Of a stretch of DNA of 8,425 bases, positions 1 to 6,685 are shown piece after piece. The stretch is from NCBI GenBank assembly GCA_905236085.1, contig CAJOOD010000022.1:1-8425 (forward strand), in the 5' to 3' direction. Source of the DNA: an uncultured Bacilli bacterium (GTDB lineage: Bacteria; Bacillota_I; Bacilli_A; RFN20; CAG-826). Within the stretch, counting starts at the first letter, position 1. Every line of letters begins with the position of its first letter. The notes beneath the pieces are model-generated. The model worked only from the letters and a program-made list of their open reading frames with translations, had not been told where the DNA came from and made no database searches. The position numbers and the translations under genes were made by a program.

Positions 1-546
1 ATTATTAAACCAATAGGCTATAAGGTTATCGATAAGATGATTCTTCTTGCTTATATGATACCTAGTGCTTTAGCCATCTATCCACTTATGCTAGCGATTA
101 ATAATGTTTTCCCACATGGTTCATATTTACCGTTATTCTTAGTATTTGGTTCTAATGCTTATTATTACATGTTATTTAAAAACTATTTTGAAAAATTCCC
201 TCAAAGCATTATAGAAGCTAGCCGAATTGATGGATTAAACGATATTAAAATCTTCTTTAAAGTAGTCTTACCTTTATCTAAATCCATTATGGGTGTAGTG
301 GCCATATTCGCCATGACCGCGGCTTATAGTGACTTCTTATTACCATATATGGTGATTGGTCAAGGTAGTGATCCATCATCATGGACCTTAATGGTGGCTA
401 TTTATAATCTATCCAGCGATCCAAATATTAAGGCTAATCAGATGTTGCAATTATTAGTCTTATCAATAATTCCTCAAATAATTATCTTCATCATCTTCCA
501 AAAACAAATCACTAATCAGTCCGTCAATAGCGGAATGAAGGAGTAA
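1..546 (+). CDS. Carbohydrate ABC transporter permease, MalG type (5' partial)
   Basis: Inner subunit of a CUT1-type sugar importer, forming half of the membrane channel and docking on the ATPase. The reading frame is open from base 1, so the gene begins upstream. About 181 residues are present, and the family is usually near 280, so roughly 100 N-terminal residues are missing; the ATG at 37 is an internal Met, not a start. Hydrophobic membrane segments lie near 37-100, 148-180, 285-330 and 445-500. The cytoplasmic EAA loop that contacts the ATPase is clear at about 214-285: EASRIDG followed by VVLPLSK, matching the family pattern EAAxxDG...LP. The C-terminus (QKQITNQSVNSGMKE) resembles the usual MalG ending QK..V.GLTAGAVKG. 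It is followed after 3 bp by the first phosphorylase, and an ATPase of the matching class is encoded downstream at 5549-6685. The family is secure; the sugar carried cannot be read from the sequence. Confidence 0.93.
   Translation: MIKPIGYKVIDKMILLAYMIPSALAIYPLMLAINNVFPHGSYLPLFLVFGSNAYYYMLFKNYFEKFPQSIIEASRIDGLNDIKIFFKVVLPLSKSIMGVVAIFAMTAAYSDFLLPYMVIGQGSDPSSWTLMVAIYNLSSDPNIKANQMLQLLVLSIIPQIIIFIIFQKQITNQSVNSGMKE
538..543 (+). promoter_or_regulatory. Ribosome binding site of the first GH65 gene
   Basis: AAGGAG lies inside the last codons of the permease gene, 6 bases before the ATG at 550. It is a near-perfect Shine-Dalgarno match at suitable spacing and fixes the start of the GH65 gene. Overlap with the permease stop codon suggests the two are translated from one message. 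Confidence 0.85.
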
Positions 547-549
547 ATT

Positions 550-2805
550 ATGGCTAAAGTATCATCTAAATATTTAGAAATTAATCCTTATTTAATCATT
601 GAAGATGGTTATCATATCGATAGACATCAAGTCAGTGAATCTATATTTTCTTTATGTAATGAATATATGGGCGTCAGAGGCTTCTTTGAAGAAGGAACTG
701 TAACCCCCCATTTAATCGGTACATATTTTAACGGCATTATTGAAAATTCCTTAGAAGACACCCCAAGTGCTTATAAAGGCGTGGTAAAAAGAAGTCATTT
801 CACCATTAATTCTGTTAATTTTTTGAAATGTCAATTAAGTGTAGAAGATGAAAAATTAGATTTAGCCACCTCTAAATATCATGATTTTAAAAGAACATTA
901 GATATGAGAAGTGGATTATTAACTAGAAGTTTTATCTGGGAAATCAAAAGAGCCAATATCCAAATCAAATTTGAAAGATTATTAGATATGGTGGACTGTG
1001 AAAACGCTTATCAAAGAATTACCTTATGTAGCGATAAAGATATCAAATTACATCTATCATTACATATGGATGGTTCTATCTTACATTGGGGCAATCATTG
1101 CTATTGGGATATTGAAGATTTTATTTTAGAAGATGATGTCTATGGTTTAATGGAAAAGACGCCAACCACCCATCAATCCCTCGTCGCAGTAATGCATGTC
1201 AACCATGAATCTAATTCCATAGTAAAAAAAGATAAAGAAATCATCGTTCATTATGATTTAGATTTAAAGAAGAACGAAGAAGTAGTCTTTGACCGTGTCA
1301 TCTCTGTTATTGTTGATAAGAACAGCGATAATAATTTTGAAGAGATGAAAAAAGAGGCTAAAAAATCCTTAAAGTCTGCGAAAAAGCACTCTTTTGAACA
1401 AAAAATAGAAAAAAACATCAAATATTTTAAAGAGGTTTATGATAAATCCGATATCGAAATTGAAGGTAGCGATATTGATCAACAAGGTATTAGATATTGT
1501 ATTTTCCAATTAGAGCAAAATTATCATGGCTTCGCTGAAGATAATAATATAGGTGCGAAAGGCTTAACTGGAGAAGCATATTCTGGTCATGCTTTCTGGG
1601 ATTCAGAAACATATTGTTTACCTTATTATTTATTCTCCAATCAAAAGGCCGCGATGAATTTATTGATGTTTAGATATCATACTTTAGAAGAAGCAAAAAA
1701 GAGGGCTATTGATTTAGACTGTGAAGGAGCTTGCTATCCAATCGCTACGAGAAACGGAAAAGAAGCCTGCTCATTATGGCAACACGCTTCATGTCAAATT
1801 CAACCTACCACCGCGGTGGGATACGCCATATTTCATTATATGAACATCTATCAAGATGATGAATTCATGCAAAAATATGGTTTAGAGATGATGCTTGAAA
1901 TATGTAAGTTCTTATTAAGTCGTGGCCAGTACAGCGGCGATAATAAGACCTTTGGTTATTATGGAGTTATGGGGCCAGATGAATTCCAATTAATGGTCAA
2001 CAATAACACCTATACCAATTTCATGGCTAAGAAGATGTTTAATTATCTCTTCTCGTTATTATCTAGTAATAAATATCAAACCAGCGAACTTTTAGAAAAA
2101 TGTGGCTATTCTGAAGACTTATTGAAGAAAATGCACGATGCAGAAGAGAAGATGCTAATCCTATATGATGATAAAACCAAATTATTTGAACAGCATGACG
2201 GCTTCTATAAATTACCGCATATCGATATCCATTCTATCCCTGTGACTGACTTCCCATTATATTCTCATTGGTCATACGATAGAATCTATCGAAATGACAT
2301 CATTAAGCAACCAGATGTCTTAATGTTTATGTTCTTATATCCAAGTGATTTTACTTATGAACAAAAGAAAGCCAATTATGAATATTATGAACCGCGTTGT
2401 ATTCATGAATCTTCACTTTCCCCATCTATTCACTCTATCTTTGCCTCTGAATTAAATAAAGACCAAGAAGCTTTAGATTTCTTCTCTTTTGCTACGCGAT
2501 TAGATTTAGATGATTATAACCGCAACACCTTAGAGGGATTACATATGACCTCTATTGCCGCGGCGTGGATGAATATCGTTTATGGTTTCTTAGGTTTAAG
2601 AAGCGATAAAGAAATTATTTCTATTTCGCCATCCCTACCATCTAGATGGCATAAATACGCGGTTAATTTATTCTATAAAGATAGAAAGATTAGAATCTCT
2701 GTTCACCAAAATAGAATTCATTTCTCCTTAAAAGGCAAACCAATTGAAATCAATGTTTATAATAAACCTCTTCTTATAAAGGATAATCTGGTAATTAATA
2801 GATGA
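550..2805 (+). CDS. GH65 family glycoside phosphorylase (alpha-glucoside specific, disaccharide unknown)
   Basis: Probable cytoplasmic inverting phosphorylase: alpha-glucoside + phosphate gives beta-glucose 1-phosphate + the remaining sugar. The 751 residues match the full GH65 length: N-terminal beta-sandwich (about 1-280), linker, (alpha/alpha)6 barrel (about 310-680) and a small C-terminal beta-sheet. Seen motifs are the N-terminal NEYMGVRGFFEEG (37-49), FWDSETY (349-355) for substrate binding, VMGPDEF with E478 as the expected general acid, IIKQPDV (K586, Q587) and HESSLS (619-624), the loop expected to line the phosphate site. The HESSLS loop favours a phosphorylase over a GH65 hydrolase. 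The aglycone region reads YPIATRNGKEAC...LWQHASCQIQ (396-418), unlike the YPW...GEE form I recall for maltose and trehalose phosphorylases, so I do not assign a substrate. It has an AAGGAG site 6 bases upstream. Its TGA stop overlaps the next ATG. Family sure, phosphorylase likely, substrate open (kojibiose, nigerose, glucosylglycerol, glucosylrhamnose and others are known in GH65). Confidence 0.93.
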   Translation: MAKVSSKYLEINPYLIIEDGYHIDRHQVSESIFSLCNEYMGVRGFFEEGTVTPHLIGTYFNGIIENSLEDTPSAYKGVVKRSHFTINSVNFLKCQLSVEDEKLDLATSKYHDFKRTLDMRSGLLTRSFIWEIKRANIQIKFERLLDMVDCENAYQRITLCSDKDIKLHLSLHMDGSILHWGNHCYWDIEDFILEDDVYGLMEKTPTTHQSLVAVMHVNHESNSIVKKDKEIIVHYDLDLKKNEEVVFDRVISVIVDKNSDNNFEEMKKEAKKSLKSAKKHSFEQKIEKNIKYFKEVYDKSDIEIEGSDIDQQGIRYCIFQLEQNYHGFAEDNNIGAKGLTGEAYSGHAFWDSETYCLPYYLFSNQKAAMNLLMFRYHTLEEAKKRAIDLDCEGACYPIATRNGKEACSLWQHASCQIQPTTAVGYAIFHYMNIYQDDEFMQKYGLEMMLEICKFLLSRGQYSGDNKTFGYYGVMGPDEFQLMVNNNTYTNFMAKKMFNYLFSLLSSNKYQTSELLEKCGYSEDLLKKMHDAEEKMLILYDDKTKLFEQHDGFYKLPHIDIHSIPVTDFPLYSHWSYDRIYRNDIIKQPDVLMFMFLYPSDFTYEQKKANYEYYEPRCIHESSLSPSIHSIFASELNKDQEALDFFSFATRLDLDDYNRNTLEGLHMTSIAAAWMNIVYGFLGLRSDKEIISISPSLPSRWHKYAVNLFYKDRKIRISVHQNRIHFSLKGKPIEINVYNKPLLIKDNLVINR
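2802..2805 (+). promoter_or_regulatory. ATGA stop/start overlap, probable translational coupling
   Basis: The TGA stop of the first GH65 gene (2803-2805) and the ATG of the second (2802-2804) share four bases. The nearest purine-rich stretch, AAAGGA at 2778-2783, is 18 bases upstream, too far for an ordinary Shine-Dalgarno. Start of the second gene therefore probably depends on ribosomes finishing the first (termination-reinitiation), which would tie the two enzyme levels together. Confidence 0.6.
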
Positions 2806-4886
2806 AAAAAATATTAACAAAAAACGGTTTTAATCAAAAAGATATCGTTTCCTTTGGGAATATGTTTTTACTCGCTAACGGGAGATATGGTTATCGGGGA
2901 ACTTTAGAAGAATTTGATAAAACAGATATGGTCGGATTAAATGTCCTCGGCTTATATGATCGTTATCAAGATAAATGGAGAGAATCTATTAATTTACCTA
3001 ATCCATTACATTATATCCCTTGCTTCAACGGCAAAGAATATAAGATAGATGAGAATAATTATATAAACCATCATCTGAAATTAGATATCTTTAAGGCCAC
3101 CTTATCTAGATATAGCGAATATGATAATCTAATCATCTCCTCTAAGAGATTTTTATCTAGCGTTAATAAGAACCTCTTAGTGCATAGATATATCTTAAAA
3201 GCTAAAGAAGACGGACAATATAAAATATTCTTTAATGTCGATACTGATATCTATGAAATAAATGGTCCACATTTTAGAAAAAAAGAACTTAAATACGATA
3301 ATGGTTTCTTTATCTTCACCGGCAAGACTAATGAGGGTAAGATTGTTAAGACCTATACCAAATATGTTTCAAATGAAACAATAATAATAAATAAAAACCA
3401 ATGCTATGTATCAAAAAGGCTACAAAAAGGGCATGAAATTTGTGTTTTTACTTATTCTTATATCGCTTTAGGTGATGAAGACGCAGTTAATGAAATCAAT
3501 AATGCGATTGTAACTGGCTTTGAAGAATTAGAGATGGAACATTCTCTTAATTTTGAAAAGAAATGGGAAACCGCACGTGTAGAAATAGATGATGAAGAAG
3601 CTCAATTTGAATTAGATTATTCCTTATATCATCTATTGATATTAGAAGATAAAGAAAGTTATCACTCCATACCCGCAAGAGGATTATCGGGACAAACATA
3701 TAAAGGTGCAGTATTTTGGGATACAGAAGCCTTTATCTTGCCTTTCTTTACTTTAAGCAATCCAAGCTTTGCTAGAAATCTATTAATGTATCGTATCAAT
3801 ACTTTAAAAGGAGCAAAAAAGAAAGCTAGGAGCTTTAATTATCAAGGAGCCTTCTATGCTTGGGAGAGCCAAGATGATGGAACGGAACAATGCTCTAAAT
3901 ATAATGTCACTGATCCAATAACTAATGAACCATTAAGAACATATTTTGATGAAAAGCAAATCCACATATCCGCGGATATTGTTATTGCCTTTGATAGGTA
4001 TATTAATTTTACCGGTGATTATTCTATCCTTTTAGATGGTGGAATTAATGTCATCTATGAATGTGTGAAATTTTATATCTCACGAGCGACATTTAGAAAC
4101 AATCAATATCATTTTGATGATGTGATGGGACCAGATGAATATCATGATGGTGTTAATGATAATGCCTTTACTAATTATTCCATATATCAATCTATGAATA
4201 TCTTAATTAAATATTATCAGTACACAAACACTATCAAAAACCCCATATCTTTAAAGAAAATCAAGAAATTTAAAGATTTAATCTATCTACCAAAACCTAA
4301 TAAAAAAGGCATCATTGAGCAATTTGATGGCTATTTCAAGATGAAAGATATTCATCCTGAAGAAGTAAAGAATATGAGAAAAAATGATAAAGAATATCTA
4401 GGCTTTATCGCCTCAAAAACCAAGACCATTAAACAAGCCGATGTCATCTCATTATTAGTCATGTTACCGGAACTAGGTTTTGATAAATATTTTAAAGCTA
4501 ATTATGATTATTATCTTCCATATACCGAACACGGTTCATCTTTATCATCTTCTATGTATTCTATTATGGCGAGCAAGATTGATGATAATGATGTTTCCTA
4601 CCGCCTATTTAGAAAATCTTCTGGCATTGATTTAGGAACAGATCAAAAGATGTATGCTGGAGGGATATATATCGGCGGCACTCATCCAGCGAGTAATGCA
4701 GGAGCCTACTTATCAGTTATATTTGGCTTCTTAGGTATGAGATTAAATGATGATAAAATATCATTTGATATCCACTTACCAAAACAAATTAAAAACATTA
4801 AATTCAAATTCTATTTAAAAGGGCGATTATATCGCGCTTATATAAAAGATGATACTCTAGTTTATGAGGAGGACGACAATTTATGA
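2802..4886 (+). CDS. GH65 family glycoside phosphorylase, second and divergent (nigerose/kojibiose phosphorylase-like)
   Basis: Second probable cytoplasmic GH65 phosphorylase, 694 residues, releasing beta-glucose 1-phosphate. Motifs: LLANGRYGYRGTLEEF (23-38) in the N-terminal sandwich, then LYD..QDKWRESINLPN (51-67), ARGLSGQTYKGAVFWDTE (292-309), DEKQIHISADI (383-393), VMGPDEYH with expected general acid E446, IKQADV (K544, Q545), and HGSSLS (577-582) at the phosphate loop. The combination GYRGTLEE ... LYD ... WRE.xN.PN and DGTEQC ... DEKQIHISAD is the form I associate with clostridial nigerose phosphorylase-type GH65 proteins; this is recall and not a search, so substrate is only a hint. It resembles the preceding gene only at the family motifs and is not a recent duplicate. 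The start at 2802 is preferred because it overlaps the upstream stop and leaves room for the N-terminal strand; the next Met (2862) would cut into the sandwich. It overlaps the next gene by ATGA. Confidence 0.93.
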   Translation: MKKILTKNGFNQKDIVSFGNMFLLANGRYGYRGTLEEFDKTDMVGLNVLGLYDRYQDKWRESINLPNPLHYIPCFNGKEYKIDENNYINHHLKLDIFKATLSRYSEYDNLIISSKRFLSSVNKNLLVHRYILKAKEDGQYKIFFNVDTDIYEINGPHFRKKELKYDNGFFIFTGKTNEGKIVKTYTKYVSNETIIINKNQCYVSKRLQKGHEICVFTYSYIALGDEDAVNEINNAIVTGFEELEMEHSLNFEKKWETARVEIDDEEAQFELDYSLYHLLILEDKESYHSIPARGLSGQTYKGAVFWDTEAFILPFFTLSNPSFARNLLMYRINTLKGAKKKARSFNYQGAFYAWESQDDGTEQCSKYNVTDPITNEPLRTYFDEKQIHISADIVIAFDRYINFTGDYSILLDGGINVIYECVKFYISRATFRNNQYHFDDVMGPDEYHDGVNDNAFTNYSIYQSMNILIKYYQYTNTIKNPISLKKIKKFKDLIYLPKPNKKGIIEQFDGYFKMKDIHPEEVKNMRKNDKEYLGFIASKTKTIKQADVISLLVMLPELGFDKYFKANYDYYLPYTEHGSSLSSSMYSIMASKIDDNDVSYRLFRKSSGIDLGTDQKMYAGGIYIGGTHPASNAGAYLSVIFGFLGMRLNDDKISFDIHLPKQIKNIKFKFYLKGRLYRAYIKDDTLVYEEDDNL
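4866..4872 (+). promoter_or_regulatory. Strong ribosome binding site of the phosphoglucomutase-ATPase fusion
   Basis: GAGGAGG lies within the last codons of the second GH65 gene, 10 bases before the ATG at 4883, and the ATG itself overlaps the upstream TGA (4883-4886). This is the best Shine-Dalgarno match among the overlapping junctions, so the fusion protein can be started independently as well as by coupling. Confidence 0.8.
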
Positions 4887-6685
4887 TTAAAGCAATTATA
4901 TTCGATTTAGATGGTGTACTTATTTCTACAGACGAATATCATTATCTAGCCTGGAAAGCTATCGCTGATAAAGAAGGGATAGAATTTAACCACGAAATCA
5001 ATAATAGATTAAGAGGAGTTTCTAGAATGGATTCTTTAAATATCATTTTAGAAAAGGCTACAAAAGAATATTCCCAAGAAGAAAAAGAAGCCCTTGCAGA
5101 AGAAAAACAACAAATTTACCGCAAATCGTTAGCGAAATTATCATATAAGAGCCTCTCTAAAGATGTTATTAAAACCATTAAAAAATTATATGAACAAGGA
5201 TATCATCTCGGTGTCGGCTCATCTAGCAAGAACACTAAATATATTCTTGAAAGATTAAATATTGAAAACGCTTTTGATTTTGTTTGTGATGGAACGATGA
5301 TATCTCATTCTAAACCTCATCCAGAAGTATTCTTAAAAGCCGCGGAAGGATTAGGCTATAAAGTAGAAGAATGTCTAGTTATTGAGGATGCTTATTCCGG
5401 AATAGATGCTGGTAAAGCCGGTGGATTTATCTCTATTGGCATAGGTGATGCAAGTAAATATGAAAAGGCTGATTATCATATCGAACAATTAAGTGATTTA
5501 ATCACTCTTGTTGATGAGATTAATAAGAAATTATCCCATAAGATTGATATGGAGCATGTCACTAAGATATACCCTAATAGCAGCACAAAAGCGGTTGATG
5601 ATTTTAATCTCACTATTGATGATGAAGAATTCGTGGTGTTTGTCGGTCCATCTGGATGCGGAAAATCCACCGTGTTACGTATGATCGCCGGCTTAGAGGA
5701 AATAAGCGGAGGCGAGATTTACCTCGATGGAAAATTATTAAATAATCTAGATCCAAAAGACCGTAATATCGCTATGGTATTTCAAAATTATGCTCTATAT
5801 CCTCATCTATCAGTTAAGAAGAATATTGCCTTCCCATTATTAAACGAGAAGATACCATTCTCCAAATATTTCAATTTCAAATACCGTAAGGAAAGAAAGA
5901 AAAAGATATATCAAATCGTTGAAGAGACTGCAGCCAAGATTAACCTAAGTGAATATCTTAATCGTAAACCAGCAAATCTATCTGGTGGTCAAAGACAAAG
6001 AGTGGCCTTAGGTAGAGCTATTGTTAGAAATCCTAAAGTCTTCTTATTAGATGAACCATTATCTAACTTAGATGCAAAAATGAGAGTCCAGATGAGAAGT
6101 GAAATTACTCGTCTACATCAACAATTAAAAACTGTATTTGTTTATGTTACCCATGACCAAGTAGAAGCTATGACAATGGGCACTAAGATTGTGGTTTTAA
6201 AAGATGGAATTATCCAACAAATCGCTTCTCCAGAAGAATTATTTATTAATCCAGTTAATATGTTTGTCGCCGGCTTTATTGGCACTCCTCAAATGAATTT
6301 CATCAATGCAGTAGTCCATAAAGAAAATGGACAATATTATGTCGATATGATTAATCAAAAACATATACCTCTACCTTTAGAAAGAATGAAAACATTTAAT
6401 GAAGAATTCTTAGATAAAGAAGTGGTTTTAGGTATTAGGACTCGAGCAATAGATGTTGAAGGAGATGCTGGATATGTTAAACAAGGCTTTAAAGCCAAGA
6501 TTAATTTATTCGAACAACTCGGAGAAGAAACGAACATCTATTCCTCCATCGATACTTTAGATAAAGACTTAATCATTACTACGACCGGTTTAGGTAGATT
6601 TAGCAATTCTCAAGAGATTAATATTTCCTTTGATTTCACTAATGTATGTTTCTTTAATAAAGAGGATGAAACCAAATTATTATGA
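4883..6685 (+). CDS. Fusion protein: beta-phosphoglucomutase + MalK/MsmK-type sugar ABC transporter ATPase
   Basis: One 600-residue frame holds two whole enzymes. Residues 1 to about 215 are a HAD-family beta-phosphoglucomutase (beta-glucose 1-phosphate to glucose 6-phosphate): nucleophile D8 and acid/base D10 in FDLDGVL, cap residues T16, H20, W24 and GVSR ending in R49, SSSKN (113-117), K144 in SKPHP, and metal-binding E168/D169; these line up almost number for number with the Lactococcus lactis enzyme. Residues about 222-600 are a CUT1 importer ATPase: Walker A GPSGCGKST (255-263), Q-loop Q301, signature LSGGQ (366-370), Walker B VFLLDE (386-391), D-loop SNLD, H-loop H424, then a TOBE/OB regulatory part (about 470-590) with LGIR and EQLGEET. 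The join is nearly linkerless (215-222). The internal Met codon at 5549 has no Shine-Dalgarno before it, and nothing suggests a frameshift. The ATPase has about 13 extra residues, rich in Lys/Arg, at 321-343. It ends in an ATGA overlap with the lipoprotein gene. Confidence 0.93.
   Translation: MIKAIIFDLDGVLISTDEYHYLAWKAIADKEGIEFNHEINNRLRGVSRMDSLNIILEKATKEYSQEEKEALAEEKQQIYRKSLAKLSYKSLSKDVIKTIKKLYEQGYHLGVGSSSKNTKYILERLNIENAFDFVCDGTMISHSKPHPEVFLKAAEGLGYKVEECLVIEDAYSGIDAGKAGGFISIGIGDASKYEKADYHIEQLSDLITLVDEINKKLSHKIDMEHVTKIYPNSSTKAVDDFNLTIDDEEFVVFVGPSGCGKSTVLRMIAGLEEISGGEIYLDGKLLNNLDPKDRNIAMVFQNYALYPHLSVKKNIAFPLLNEKIPFSKYFNFKYRKERKKKIYQIVEETAAKINLSEYLNRKPANLSGGQRQRVALGRAIVRNPKVFLLDEPLSNLDAKMRVQMRSEITRLHQQLKTVFVYVTHDQVEAMTMGTKIVVLKDGIIQQIASPEELFINPVNMFVAGFIGTPQMNFINAVVHKENGQYYVDMINQKHIPLPLERMKTFNEEFLDKEVVLGIRTRAIDVEGDAGYVKQGFKAKINLFEQLGEETNIYSSIDTLDKDLIITTTGLGRFSNSQEINISFDFTNVCFFNKEDETKLL
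6661..6685 (+). promoter_or_regulatory. Weak ribosome binding site and ATGA overlap before the lipoprotein gene
   Basis: AGAGGA at 6661-6666 lies 15 bases before the ATG at 6682, a little far for efficient initiation. The TGA of the fusion gene (6683-6685) overlaps that ATG, so coupling to upstream translation probably helps. The start is confirmed independently by the signal peptide that follows at once. Confidence 0.5.

Noticed and set aside
37..39. ATG at 37 as the permease start
   Set aside because: The frame stays open to base 1 and the product would lack the N-terminal membrane segments expected of MalG-type permeases, so the gene is cut by the window edge.
2778..2783. AAAGGA as the ribosome site of the second GH65 gene
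   Set aside because: It is 18 bases from the ATG, beyond usual spacing; coupling by the ATGA overlap is the better explanation.
5549..5551. Internal ATG as a separate start for the ATPase
   Set aside because: It sits at a plausible domain boundary, but no purine-rich ribosome site precedes it and the frame is continuous with the mutase. A minor internal product remains possible.
5476..5670. Minus-strand open frame of 64 codons
   Set aside because: It lies wholly opposite the join and Walker A region of the fusion gene, has no family signature or ribosome site, and its composition follows from the sense gene.
6355..6537. Minus-strand open frame of 60 codons
   Set aside because: Antisense to the well-aligned TOBE region of the ATPase; no independent support.
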